Source: Prinia subflava (lineage: Eukaryota; Chordata; Aves; Passeriformes; Cisticolidae). From it: DNA of 64,000 nt. The DNA is taken from assembly GCF_021018805.1 (NCBI RefSeq), contig NC_086247.1, positions 97,910,761 to 97,974,760 of the forward strand. The letters are read 5' to 3'. The number at the start of each line of letters is the position of its first letter. The first letter of the stretch is position 1. Under the pieces are notes generated by a model that saw only the letters and a list, made by a program, of their open reading frames with translations, was not told where the DNA came from and searched no databases. Shown here piece after piece: positions 9,601 to 22,139 of this stretch. The position numbers were made by a program, and so were the translations under genes.

Positions 9601-9963
9601 GTTAGTGTTTCCCATGTCTATAGAGCAAGACCAAAGCTGGTATTGCCTAATTTGATAGAGTTCCATGTAAGAGCTATGTAACATTAAGATTTGCTTTTCA
9701 GAGTGAACTGTGATCTCTGCTTTTGGTTTCCATGGCTTGCTTTCTGTAGTTGATGAAAACACAAGTCATGTTAGTTGTTTGTGCTGCCAACCAGCAGAGA
9801 AGCTGCTGCAGACCCTCTCTTGCCTTATCCATTACTTGCTTTTACGCTGCACCTTTGGTGTCTTTCATGTCCATAGAAGGAGAACTAAAGCTGTTACTGC
9901 CTAATTTACTAAGTTTCTGTGATAGAGCTATGTAACATAAAGATTTGCTTTTCAGAGTGAACA

Positions 9964-10326
9964 GTGATCTCTGCTTTTGGTTTCTATAGTTTGCTTTCTG
10001 GAGTTGATCAAAACACAAGTCTTGTCTGTTGTTTGTGTTCCCAAGAAATAGAGAAGCTGCTGAAGGCGCTTTCCTGCCTTTTGCAGTACCGGTTTACACT
10101 TTGCACATGTATGTGTTTTGCTTGTCACCAGACCACGAATAAAGGTGGGTACTTCCTAATTTGCTTGATTTCCATGAAAGAGCCATGTAACAGAAACCTT
10201 TCCTTTGACACTCCACCGGTGATGTTTCTCATGTCTATAGAGCAAGACCAAAGCTGTTACTGCCTAATTTGCAAAGTTTCCATGAAAGAGCACTGTAACA
10301 TAAAGCTTTGCTTTTCCGAGTGAACA
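9964..10326 (+). repeat. Long unit L, copy 2 (363 bp)
   Basis: Same structure as the L unit at 1718, with one base lost at CCACCGGTGATG (others read CCGGTTGATG). It lies between f (9710) and an r unit that starts GTGGTTTCTGC. The lost base lengthens an accidental ORF to 119 codons, the longest in the window; I attach no coding meaning to it. Confidence 0.88.
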
Positions 10327-12362
10327 GTGGTTTCTGCTTTTGGTTTCCAGGGCTTGCTTTCTGGAGTTGATGAAAACACAAGTCTTGTTAGTTGCTTGTG
10401 TTGCCAACCACCAGAGAAGCTGCTGCAGACACTTTCATGCCTTATCCTTTACTTGCTTACACTCTGTACCAGTTAGTGTTTCCATGTCTATAGAGCAAGA
10501 CCAAAGCTGGTATTGCCTAATTTGGTAGAGTTCCATGTAAGAGCTATGTAACATAAAGATTTGCTTTTCAGAGTGAACAGTCATCTCTGCTTTTGGTTTC
10601 CATGGCTTGCTTTCTGGAGTTGATGAAAACACAAGTCATGTTAGTTGTTTGTGCTGCCAACCAGCAGAGAAGCTGCTGCAGACCCTCTCTTGCCTTATCC
10701 ATTACTGGCTTTTACGCTGCACCTGTTGGTGTTTTTCATGTCCATAGGAGGAGAACTAAAGCTGTTACTGCCTAATTTACTAAGTTTCTGTGATAGAGCT
10801 ATGTAACATAAAGATTTGCTTTACAGAGTGAACAGTGATCTCTGCTTTTGGTTTCTATAGTTTGCTTTCTGGAGTTGATCAAAACACAAGTCTTGTTAGT
10901 TGCTTGTGTTGCCAACCAGCAGAGAAGCTGCTGCAGACACTTTCATGACCTTATCCTTTACTTGCTTACACTCTGTACCAGTTAGTGTTTCCCATGTCTA
11001 TAGAGCAAGACCAAAGCTGGTATTGCCTAATTTGGTAAAGTTCCATGTAAGAGCTATGTAACATAAAGATTTGCTTTACAGAGTGAACAGTGATCTCTGC
11101 TTTTGGTTTCTATAGTTTGCTTTCTGGAGTTGATCAAAACACAAGTCTTGTTAGTTGCTTGTGTTGCCAAACCACCAGAGAAGCTGCTGCAGACACTTTC
11201 ATGCCTTATGCTTTCTTTGCTTACACTCTGTACCAGTTAGTGTTTCCCATGTCTATAGAGCAAGACCAAAGCTGGTATTGCCTAATTTGATAGAGTTCCA
11301 TGTAAGAGCTATGTAACATAAAGATTTGCTTTACAGAGTGAACTGTGATCTCTGCTTTTGGTTTCCAGGGCTTGCTTTCTGGAGTTGATGAAAACACAAG
11401 TCATGTTAGTTGCTTGTGTTACCAACCACCAGAGAAGCTGCTGCAGACACTTTCATGCCTTATCCTTTACTTGCTTACACTCTGTACCAGTTAGTGTTTC
11501 CCATGTCTATAGAGCAAGACCAAAGCTGGTATTGCCTAATTTGGTAGAGTTCCATGTAAGAGCTATGTAACATAAAGATTTGCTTTTCAGAGTGAACAGT
11601 CATCTCTGCTTTTGGTTTCCATGGCTTGCTTTCTGGAGTTGATGAAAACACAAGTCATGTTAGTTGTTTGTGCTGCCAACCAGCAGAGAAGCTGCTGCAG
11701 ACCCTCTCTTGCCTTATCCATTACTGGCTTTTACGCTGCACCTGTTGGTGTTTTTCATGTCCATAGGAGGAGAACTAAAGCTGTTACTGCCTAATTTACT
11801 AAGTTTCTGTGATAGAGCTATGTAACATAAAGATTTGCTTTACAGAGTGAACAGTGATCTCTGCTTTTGGTTTCTATAGTTTGCTTTCTGGAGTTGATCA
11901 AAACACAAGTCTTGTTAGTTGCTTGTGTTGCCAACCAGCAGAGAAGCTGCTGCAGACACTTTCATGCCTTATGCTTTACTTGCTTACACTCTGTACCAGT
12001 TAGTGTTTCCCATGTCTATAGAGCAAGACCAAAGCTGGTATTGCCTAATTTGGTAAAGTTCCATGTAAGAGCTATGTAACATAAAGATTTGCTTTACAGA
12101 GTGAACAGTGATCTCTGCTTTTGGTTTCTATAGTTTGCTTTCTGGAGTTGATCAAAACACAAGTCTTGTTAGTTGCTTGTGTTGCCAAACCACCAGAGAA
12201 GCTGCTGCAGACACTTTCATGCCTTATGCTTTCTTTGCTTACACTCTGTACCAGTTAGTGTTTCCCATGTCTATAGAGCAAGACCAAAGCTGGTATTGCC
12301 TAATTTGATAGAGTTCCATGTAAGAGCTATGTAACATAAAGATTTGCTTTTCAGAGTGAACA
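10327..12362 (+). repeat. Tandem r-m-n'-t tetramers (2 x 1018 bp)
   Basis: Units r, m, n' and t repeat at a 1018-bp period (r at 10327 and 11345, t at 11090 and 12108). The same tetramer or part of it recurs in every later block at the same 1018-bp r-to-r spacing: 18325/19343, 23159/24177, 26213/27231, 31299/32317, 36640/37658, 41473/42491, 44781/45799 and 48089/49107. It is the smallest higher-order unit in the array and the region where copy number changes most. Confidence 0.86.
11090..11344 (+). repeat. Class t monomer (B-type), first copy
   Basis: A B-type unit with one extra A (GTTGCCAAACCACC), giving 255 bp, plus CTTTCTTTGC and AATTTGATAGAG. Copies start at 11090, 12108, 18070, 19088, 22904, 23922, 25958, 26976, 31044, 32062, 36385, 37403, 41218, 42236, 44526, 45544, 47834, 48852 and 52920. 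Copies that follow f read TTTCTATGGTTTGC; those that follow n or m read TTTCTATAGTTTGC. The first type also precedes r and so has the same downstream neighbours. The copy at 47834 reads ACCAGCAGAG. Confidence 0.84.
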
Positions 12363-15300
12363 GTGATCTCTGCTTTTGGTTTCCATGGCTTGCTTTCTGG
12401 AGTTGATGAAAACACAAGTCATGTTAGTTGCTTGTGCTGCCAACCAGCAGAGAAGCTGCTGCAGACACTCCCTTGCTTTATCCATTACTGGCTTTTACGC
12501 TGCACCGGTTGGTGTCTTTCATGTCCATAGGAGGAGAACTAAAGCTGTTACTGCCTAATTTACTAGGTTTCTGTGATAGAGCTATGTAACATAAAGATTT
12601 GCTTTACAGAGTGAACAGTGATCTCTGCTTTTGGTTTCTATGGTTTGCTTTCTGGAGTTGATCAAAACACAAGTCTTGTTAGTTGCTTGTGTTGCCAACC
12701 ACCAGAGAAGCTGCTGCAGACACTTTCATGCCTTATGCTTTCTTTGCTTACACTCTGTACCAGTTAGTGTTTCCCATGTCTATAGAGCAAGACCAAAGCT
12801 GGTATTGCCTAATTTGGTAGAGTTCCATGTAAGTGCTATGTAACATAAAGATTTGCTTTACAGAATGAACAGTGATCTCTGCTTTTGGTTTCTATAGTTT
12901 GCTTTCTGGAGTTGATCAAAATACAAGTCTTGTTAGTTGCTTGTGTTGCCAACCAGCAGAGAAGCTGCTGCAGACACTTTCATGCCTTATGCTTTCTTTG
13001 CTTACACTCTGTACCAGTTAGTGTTTCCCATGTCTATAGAGCAAGACCAAAGCTGGTATTGCCTAATTTGGTAGAGTTCCATGTAAGAGCTATGTAACAT
13101 AAAGATTTGTTTTCAGAGTGAACAGTGATCTCTGCTTTTGGTTTCCATGGCTTGCTTTCTGGAGTTGATCAAAACACAAGTCATGTTAGTTCTTTGTGCT
13201 GCCAACCAGCAGAGAAGCTGCTGCAGACCCTCTCTTGCCTTATCCATTACTTGCTTTTACGCTGCACCTTTGGTGTTTTTCATGTCCATAGGAGGAGAAC
13301 TAAAGCTGTTACTGCCTAATTTACTAAGTTTCTGTGATAGAGCAATGTAACATAAAGATTTGCTTTACAGAGTGAACTGTGATCTCTGCTTTTGGTTTCT
13401 ATAGTTTGCTTTCTGGAGTTGATCAAAACACAAGTCTTGTTAGTTGCTTGTGTTGCCAACCAGCAGAGAAGCTGCTGCAGACACTTTCATGCCTTATCCT
13501 TTACTGGCTTTTACGCTGCACCTGTTGGTGTTTTTTATGTCCATAGGAGGAGAACTAAAGCTGTTAGTGCCTAATTTATTAAGTTTCTGTGATAGAGCTA
13601 TGTAACATAAAGATTTGCTTTACAGAGTGAACTGTGATCTCTGCTTTTGGTTTCTATAGTTTGCTTTCTGGAGTTGATCAAAATACAAGTCTTGTTAGTT
13701 GCTTGTGTTGCCAACCAGCAGAGAAGCTGCTGCAGACACTTTCATGCCTATGCTTTACTTGCTTACACTCTGTACCAGTTAGTGTTTCCCATGTCTATAG
13801 AGCAAGACCAAAGCTGGTATTGCCTAATTTGGTAGAGTTCCATGTAAGAGCTATGTAACATAAAGATTTGCTTTACAGAATGAACAGTGATCTCTGCTTT
13901 TGGTTTCTATAGTTTGCTTTCTGGAGTTGATCAAAACACAAGTCTTGTTAGTTGCTTGTGTTGGCAACCAGCAGAGAAGCTGCTGCAGACACTTTCATGC
14001 ATTATGCTTCACTTGCTTACACTCTGTACCAGTTAGTGTTTCCCATGTCTATAGAGCAAGACTAAAAGCTGGTATTGCCTAATTTGGTAGAGTTCCATGT
14101 AAGAGCTATGTAACATAAAGATTTGCTTTTCAGAGTGAACAGTGATCTCTGCTTTTGGTTTCCATGGCTTGCTTTCTGGAGTTGATGAAAACACAAGTCA
14201 AGTTTAGTTGCTTGTGCTGCCAACCAGCAGAGAAGCTGCTGCAGACACTCCCTTGCTTTATCCATTACTGGCTTTTACGCTGCACCGGTTGGTGTCTTTC
14301 ATGTCCATAGGAGGAGAACTAAAGCTGTTACTGCCTAATTTACTAAGTTTCTGTGATAGAGCTATGTAACATAAAGATTTGCTTTACAGAGTGAACAGTG
14401 ATCTCTGCTTTTGGTTTCTATAGTTTGCTTTCTGGAGTTGATCAAAACACAAGTCTTGGTAGTTGCTTGTGTTGCCAACCACCAGACAAGCTGCTGCAGA
14501 CACTTTCATGCCTTATGCTTTCTTTGCTTACACTCTGTACCAGTTAGTGTTTCCCATGTCTATAGAGCAAGACCAAAGCTGGTATTGCCTAATTTGATAG
14601 AGTTCCATGTAAGAGCTATGTAACATTAAGATTTGCTTTTCAGAGTGAACAGTGATCTCTGCTTTTGGTTTCCATGGCTTGCCTTTCTGGAGTTGATGAA
14701 AACACAAGTCATGTTAGTTGTTTGTGCTGCCAACCAGCAGAGAAGCTGCTGCAGACCCTCTCTTGCCTTATCCATTACTTGCTTTTACGCTGCACCTTTG
14801 GTGTCTTTCATGTCCATAGAAGGAGAACTAAAGCTGTTACTGCCTAATTTACTAAGTTTCTGTGATAGAGCTATGTAACATAAAGATTTGCTTTTCAGAG
14901 TGAACAGTGATCTCTGCTTTTGGTTTCTATGGTTTGCTTTCTGGAGTTGATCAAAACACAAGTCTTGTTAGTTGCTTGTGTTGCCAACCACCAGAGAAGC
15001 TGCTGCAGACACTTTCATGCCTTATGCTTTACTTGCTTACACTCTGTACCAGTTAGTGTTTCCCATGTCTATAGAGCAAGACCAAAGCTGGTATTGCCTA
15101 ATTTGGTAGAGTTCCATGTAAGTGCTATGTAACATAAAGATTTGCTTTACAGAATGAACAGTGATCTCTGCTTTTGGTTTCTATAGTTTGCTTTCTGGAG
15201 TTGATCAAAACACAAGTCTTGTTAGTTGCTTGTGTTGCCAACCAGCAGAGAAGCTGCTGCAGACACTTTCATGCCTTATGCTTTCTTTGCTTACACTCTG

Positions 15301-17196
15301 TACCAGTTAGTGTTTCCCATGTCTATAGAGCAAGACCAAAGCTGGTATTGCCTAATTTGGTAGAGTTCCATGTAAGAGCTATGTAACATAAAGATTTGTT
15401 TTCAGAGTGAACAGTGATCTCTGCTTTTGGTTTCCATGGCTTGCTTTCTGGAGTTGATGAAAACACAAGTCATGTTAGTTGTTTGTGCTGCCAACCAGCA
15501 GAGAAGCTGCTGCAGACCCTCTCTTGCCTTATCCATTACTTGCTTTTACGCTGCACCTTTGGTGTTTTTCATGTCCATAGGAGGAGAACTAAAGCTGTTA
15601 CTGCCTAATTTACTAAGTTTCTGTGATAGAGCTATGTAACATAAAGATTTGCTTTACAGAGTGAACTGTGATCTCTGCTTTTGGTTTCTATAGTTTGCTT
15701 TCTGGAGTTGATCAAAACACAAGTCTTGTTAGTTGCTTGTGTTGCCAACCACCAGAGAAGCTGCTGCAGGACACTTTCATGCCTTATCCTTTACTGGCTT
15801 TTACGCTGCACCTGTTGGTGTTTTTTATGTCCATAGGAGGAGAACTAAAGCTGTTACTGCCTAATTTATTAAGTTTCTGTGATAGAGCTATGTAACATAA
15901 AGATTTGCTTTACAGAGTGAACAGTGATCTCTGCTTTTGGTTTCTATAGTTTGCTTTCTGGAGTTGATCAAAATACAAGTCTTGTTAGTTGCTTGTGTTG
16001 CCAACCAGCAGAGAAGCTGCTGCAGACACTTTCATGCCTTATGCTTTACTTGCTTACACTCTGTACCAGTTAGTGTTTCCCATGTCTATAGAGCAAGACC
16101 AAAGCTGGTATTGCCTAATTTGGTAGAGTTCCATGTAAGAGCTATGTAACATAAAGATTTGCTTTACAGAATGAACAGTGATCTCTGCTTTTGGTTTCTA
16201 TGGTTTGCTTTCTGGAGTTGATCAAAACACAAGTCTTGTTAGTTGCTTGTGTTGCCAACCAGCAGAGAAGCTGCTGCAGACACTTTCATGCATTATGCTT
16301 TACTTGCTTACACTCTGTACCAGTTAGTGTTTCCCATGTCTATAGAGCAAGACAAAAGCTGGTATTGCCTAATTTGGTAGAGTTCCATGTAAGAGCTATG
16401 TAACATAAAGATTTGCTTTTCAGAGTGAACAGTGATCTCTGCTTTTGGTTTCCATGGCTTGCTTTCTGGAGTTGATGAAAACACAAGTCAAGTTTAGTTG
16501 CTTGTGCTGCCAACCAGCAGAGAAGCTGCTGCAGACACTCCCTTGCTTTATCCATTACTGGCTTTTTACGCTGCACCGGTTGGTGTCTTTCATGTCCATA
16601 GGAGGAGAACTAAAGCTGTTACTGCCTAATTTACTAAGTTTCTGTGATAGAGCTATGTAACATAAAGATTTGCTTTACAGAGTGAACAGTGATCTCTGCT
16701 TTTGGTTTCTATAGTTTGCTTTCTGGAGTTGATCAAAACACAAGTCTTGTTAGTTGCTTGTGTTGCCAACCACCAGAGAAGCTGCTGCAGACACTTTCAT
16801 GCCTTATGCTTTCTTTGCTTACACTCTGTACCAGTTAGTGTTTCCCATGTCTATAGAGCAAGACCAAAGCTGGTATTGCCTAATTTGATAGAGTTCCATG
16901 TAAGAGCTATGTAACATTAAGATTTGCTTTTCAGAGTGAACTGTGATCTCTGCTTTTGGTTTCCATGGCTTGCTTTCTGTAGTTGATGAAAACACAAGTC
17001 ATGTTAGTTGTTTGTGCTGCCAACCAGCAGAGAAGCTGCTGCAGACCCTCTCTTGCCTTATCCATTACTTGCTTTTACGCTGCACCTTTGGTGTCTTTCA
17101 TGTCCATAGAAGGAGAACTAAAGCTGTTACTGCCTAATTTACTAAGTTTCTGTGATAGAGCTATGTAACATAAAGATTTGCTTTTCAGAGTGAACA

Positions 17197-17560
17197 GTGA
17201 TCTCTGCTTTTGGTTTCTATAGTTTGCTTTCTGGAGTTGATCAAAACACAAGTCTTGTCTGTTGTTTGTGTTCCCAAGAAATAGAGAAGCTGCTGAAGGC
17301 GCTTTCCTGCCTTTTGCAGTACCGGTTTACACTTTGCACATGTATGTGTTTTGCTTGTCACCAGACCACGAATAAAGGTGGGTACTTCCTAATTTGCTTG
17401 ATTTCCATGAAAGAGCCATGTAACAGAAACCTTTCCTTTGACACTCCACCGGTTGATGTTTCTCATGTCTATAGAGCAAGACCAAAGCTGTTACTGCCTA
17501 ATTTGCAAAGTTTCCATGAAAGAGCACTGTAACATAAAGCTTTGCTTTTCCGAGTGAACA
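17197..17560 (+). repeat. Long unit L, copy 3 (364 bp)
   Basis: Same sequence marks as the copy at 1718, including CTGCTGAAGG, AATAAA and the doubled tail. It lies between f (16943) and an r unit starting GTGGTTTCTGC, as in the copy 7233 bp upstream. It is the last L before a 36-kb stretch without one. Confidence 0.88.
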
Positions 17561-20105
17561 GTGGTTTCTGCTTTTGGTTTCCAGGGCTTGCTTTCTGGAG
17601 TTGATGAAAACACAAGTCTTGTTAGTTGCTTGTGTTGCCAACCACCAGAGAAGCTGCTGCAGACACTTTCATGCCTTATCCTTTACTTGCTTACACTCTG
17701 TACCAGTTAGTGTTTCCCATGTCTATAGAGCAAGACCAAAGCTGGTATTGCCTAATTTGGTAGAGTTCCATGTAAGAGCTATGTAACATAAAGATTTGCT
17801 TTTCAGAGTGAACAGTCATCTCTGCTTTTGGTTTCCATGGCTTGCTTTCTGGAGTTGATGAAAACACAAGTCATGTTAGTTGTTTGTGCTGCCAACCAGC
17901 AGAGAAGCTGCTGCAGACCCTCTCTTGCCTTATCCATTACTGGCTTTTACGCTGCACCTGTTGGTGTTTTTCATGTCCATAGGAGGAGAACTAAAGCTGT
18001 TACTGCCTAATTTACTAAGTTTCTGTGATAGAGCTATGTAACATAAAGATTTGCTTTACAGAGTGAACAGTGATCTCTGCTTTTGGTTTCTATAGTTTGC
18101 TTTCTGGAGTTGATCAAAACACAAGTCTTGTTAGTTGCTTGTGTTGCCAAACCACCAGAGAAGCTGCTGCAGACACTTTCATGCCTTATGCTTTCTTTGC
18201 TTACACTCTGTACCAGTTAGTGTTTCCCATGTCTATAGAGCAAGACCAAAGCTGGTATTGCCTAATTTGATAGAGTTCCATGTAAGAGCTATGTAACATA
18301 AAGATTTGCTTTACAGAGTGAACTGTGATCTCTGCTTTTGGTTTCCAGGGCTTGCTTTCTGGAGTTGATGAAAACACAAGTCTTGTTAGTTGCTTGTGTT
18401 GCCAACCACCAGAGAAGCTGCTGCAGACACTTTCATGCCTTATCCTTTACTTGCTTACACTCTGTACCAGTTAGTGTTTCCCATGTCTATAGAGCAAGAC
18501 CAAAGCTGGTATTGCCTAATTTGGTAGAGTTCCATGTAAGAGCTATGTAACATAAAGATTTGCTTTTCAGAGTGAACAGTCATCTCTGCTTTTGGTTTCC
18601 ATGGCTTGCTTTCTGGAGTTGATGAAAACACAAGTCATGTTAGTTGTTTGTGCTGCCAACCAGCAGAGAAGCTGCTGCAGACCCTCTCTTGCCTTATCCA
18701 TTACTGGCTTTTACGCTGCACCTGTTGGTGTTTTTCATGTCCATAGGAGGAGAACTAAAGCTGTTACTGCCTAATTTACTAAGTTTCTGTGATAGAGCTA
18801 TGTAACATAAAGATTTGCTTTACAGAGTGAACAGTGATCTCTGCTTTTGGTTTCTATAGTTTGCTTTCTGGAGTTGATCAAAACACAAGTCTTGTTAGTT
18901 GCTTGTGTTGCCAACCAGCAGAGAAGCTGCTGCAGACACTTTCATGCCTTATGCTTTACTTGCTTACACTCTGTACCAGTTAGTGTTTCCCATGTCTATA
19001 GAGCAAGACCAAAGCTGGTATTGCCTAATTTGGTAAAGTTCCATGTAAGAGCTATGTAACATAAAGATTTGCTTTACAGAGTGAACAGTGATCTCTGCTT
19101 TTGGTTTCTATAGTTTGCTTTCTGGAGTTGATCAAAACACAAGTCTTGTTAGTTGCTTGTGTTGCCAAACCACCAGAGAAGCTGCTGCAGACACTTTCAT
19201 GCCTTATGCTTTCTTTGCTTACACTCTGTACCAGTTAGTGTTTCCCATGTCTATAGAGCAGGACCAAAGCTGGTATTGCCTAATTTGATAGAGTTCCATG
19301 TAAGAGCTATGTAACATAAAGATTTGCTTTACAGAGTGAACTGTGATCTCTGCTTTTGGTTTCCAGGGCTTGCTTTCTGGAGTTGATGAAAACACAAGTC
19401 TTGTTAGTTGCTTGTGTTGCCAACCACCAGAGAAGCTGCTGCAGACACTTTCATGCCTTATCCTTTACTTGCTTACACTCTGTACCAGTTAGTGTTTCCC
19501 ATGTCTATAGAGCAAGACCAAAGCTGGTATTGCCTAATTTGGTAGAGTTCCATGTAAGAGCTATGTAACATAAAGATTTGCTTTTCAGAGTGAACAGTCA
19601 TCTCTGCTTTTGGTTTCCATGGCTTGCTTTCTGGAGTTGATGAAAACACAAGTCATGTTAGTTGTTTGTGCTGCCAACCAGCAGAGAAGCTGCTGCAGAC
19701 CCTCTCTTGCCTTATCCATTACTGGCTTTTACGCTGCACCTGTTGGTGTTTTTCATGTCCATAGGAGGAGAACTAAAGCTGTTACTGCCTAATTTACTAA
19801 GTTTCTGTGATAGAGCTATGTAACATAAAGATTTGCTTTACAGAGTGAACAGTGATCTCTGCTTTTGGTTTCTATAGTTTGCTTTCTGGAGTTGATCAAA
19901 ACACAAGTCTTGTTAGTTGCTTGTGTTGCCAACCAGCAGAGAAGCTGCTGCAGACACTTTCATGCCTTATGCTTTACTTGCTTACACTCTGTACCAGTTA
20001 GTGTTTCCCATGTCTATAGAGCAAGACCAAAGCTGGTATTGCCTAATTTGGTAGAGTTCCATGTAAGAGCTATGTAACATAAAGATTTGCTTTACAGAAT
20101 GAACA

Positions 20106-20359
20106 GTGATCTCTGCTTTTGGTTTCTATAGTTTGCTTTCTGGAGTTGATCAAAACACAAGTCTTGTTAGTTGCTTGTGTTGCCAACCAGCAGAGAAGCT
20201 GCTGCAGACACTTTCATGCCTTATGCTTTACTTGCTTACACTCTGTACCAGTTAGTGTTTCCCATGTCTATAGAGCAAGACAAAAGCTGGTATTGCCTAA
20301 TTTGGTAGAGTTCCATGTAAGAGCTATGTAACATAAAGATTTGCTTTTCAGAGTGAACA
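20106..20359 (+). repeat. Class c monomer (B-type), typical copy
   Basis: A B-type unit with ACCAGCAGAG, CCTTATGCTTTAC and AGACAAAAGC, preceded by a CAGAATGAAC leader. Copies start at 20106, 27994, 33080, 38421 and 49870, always between n and g. The copy at 38421 also has the GTGTTGGCAACC mark of class k, which suggests local conversion between c and k. Related units at 3607 and 4878 in the pentamers read AGACCAAAGC. Confidence 0.76.
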
Positions 20360-21885
20360 GTGATCTCTGCTTTTGGTTTCCATGGCTTGCTTTCTGGAGT
20401 TGATGAAAACACAAGTCATGTTAGTTGCTTGTGCTGCCAACCAGCAGAGAAGCTGCTGCAGACACTCCCTTGCTTTATCCATTACTGGCTTTTACGCTGC
20501 ACCGGTTGGTGTCTTTCATGTCCATAGGAGGAGAACTAAAGCTGTTACTGCCTAATTTACTAGGTTTCTGTGATAGAGCTATGTAACATAAAGATTTGCT
20601 TTACAGAGTGAACAGTGATCTCTGCTTTTGGTTTCTATGGTTTGCTTTCTGGAGTTGATCAAAACACAAGTCTTGTTAGTTGCTTGTGTTGCCAACCACC
20701 AGAGAAGCTGCTGCAGACACTTTCATGCCTTATGCTTTACTTGCTTACACTCTGTACCAGTTAGTGTTTCCCATGTCTATAGAGCAAGACCAAAGCTGGT
20801 ATTGCCTAATTTGGTAGAGTTCCATGTAAGTGCTATGTAACATAAAGATTTGCTTTACAGAATGAACCAGTGATCTCTGCTTTTGGTTTCTATAGTTTGC
20901 TTTCTGGAGTTGATCAAAACACAAGTCTTGTTAGTTGCTTGTGTTGCCAACCACCAGAGAAGCTGCTGCAGACACTTTCATGCCTTATGCTTTCTTTGCT
21001 TACACTCTGTACCAGTTAGTGTTTCCCATGTCTATAGAGCAAGACCAAAGCTGGTATTGCCTAATTTGGTAGAGTTCCATGTAAGAGCTATGTAACATAA
21101 AGATTTGTTTTCAGAGTGAACAGTGATCTCTGCTTTTGGTTTCCATGGCTTGCTTTCTGGAGTTGATCAAAACACAAGTCATGTTAGTTCTTTGTGCTGC
21201 CAACCAGCAGAGAAGCTGCTGCAGACCCTCTCTTGCCTTATCCATTACTTGCTTTTACGCTGCACCTTTGGTGTTTTTCATGTCCATAGGAGGAGAACTA
21301 AAGCTGTTACTGCCTAATTTACTAAGTTTCTGTGATAGAGCAATGTAACATAAAGATTTGCTTTACAGAGTGAACTGTGATCTCTGCTTTTGGTTTCTAT
21401 AGTTTGCTTTCTGGAGTTGATCAAAACACAAGTCTTGTTAGTTGCTTGTGTTGCCAACCAGCAGAGAAGCTGCTGCAGACACTTTCATGCCTTATCCTTT
21501 ACTGGCTTTTACGCTGCACCTGTTGGTGTTTTTTATGTCCATAGGAGGAGAACTAAAGCTGTTACTGCCTAATTTATTAAGTTTCTGTGATAGAGCTATG
21601 TAACATAAAGATTTGCTTTACAGAGTGAACAGTGATCTCTGCTTTTGGTTTCTATAGTTTGCTTTCTGGAGTTGATCAAAATACAAGTCTTGTTAGTTGC
21701 TTGTGTTGCCAACCAGCAGAGAAGCTGCTGCAGACACTTTCATGCCTTATGCTTTACTTGCTTACACTCTGTACCAGTTAGTGTTTCCCATGTCTATAGA
21801 GCAAGACCAAAGCTGGTATTGCCTAATTTGGTAGAGTTCCATGTAAGAGCTATGTAACATAAAGATTTGCTTTACAGAATGAACA

Positions 21886-22139
21886 GTGATCTCTGCTTTT
21901 GGTTTCTATAGTTTGCTTTCTGGAGTTGATGAAAACACAAGTCTTGTTAGTTGCTTGTGTTGGCAACCAGCAGAGAAGCTGCTGCAGACACTTTCATGCA
22001 TTATGCTTCACTTGCTTACACTCTGTACCAGTTAGTGTTTCCCATGTCTATAGAGCAAGACAAAAGCTGGTATTGCCTAATTTGGTAGAGTTCCATGTAA
22101 GAGCTATGTAACATAAAGATTTGCTTTTCAGAGTGAACA
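21886..22139 (+). repeat. Class k monomer (B-type), typical copy
   Basis: A B-type unit whose typical form has GTGTTGGCAACC, CATGCATTATGCTTCAC and AGACAAAAGC. Copies or close relatives start at 701, 6657, 8945, 13887, 16178, 21886, 30026, 35112, 40200, 43508, 46816 and 51902. It lies between j and d. Copies at 30026, 35112 and 51902 instead have AGACCAAAGC and CCATGAAAGAGC, a second lineage that tracks with the blocks carrying a doubled a unit. The copy at 13887 has an inserted T (GACTAAAAGC). Confidence 0.8.

Larger units (their letters stand above)
6148..13378 (+). repeat. 7.2-kb block, copy 1 (7231 bp)
   Basis: The unit order is b-j-k-d-e-f-h-i-a (a 9-mer, 6148-8435), then b-j-k-d-e-f-L, then two r-m-n'-t tetramers (10327-12362), then g-h-i-a. 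The 9-mer lacks everything between f and h, so f at 7421 joins directly to h at 7675. The same order with the same f-h junction recurs at 13379, offset by 7231-7234 bp, so the two blocks descend from one duplication. Confidence 0.85.
13379..21376 (+). repeat. 7.2-kb block, copy 2, expanded to 7998 bp
   Basis: This block repeats 6148-13378: the 9-mer b-j-k-d-e-f-h-i-a at 13379-15667, then b-j-k-d-e-f-L to 17560. It is three units longer. After L it reads r-m-t-r-m-n'-t-r-m-n-c-g-h-i-a, so it lost one n' (m at 17815 joins t at 18070) and gained r-m-n-c before g. The net gain of three units matches the 767-bp difference. It contains several private 1-bp indels. Confidence 0.83.

Noticed and set aside
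9964..10323. ORF of 119 codons, the longest in the window, and about 250 similar ORFs of 60-111 codons
   Set aside because: They recur with the repeat, most start at non-ATG codons, all end within about one monomer, and the 119-codon case exists only because of a 1-bp loss in one L copy. No protein family is recognisable.
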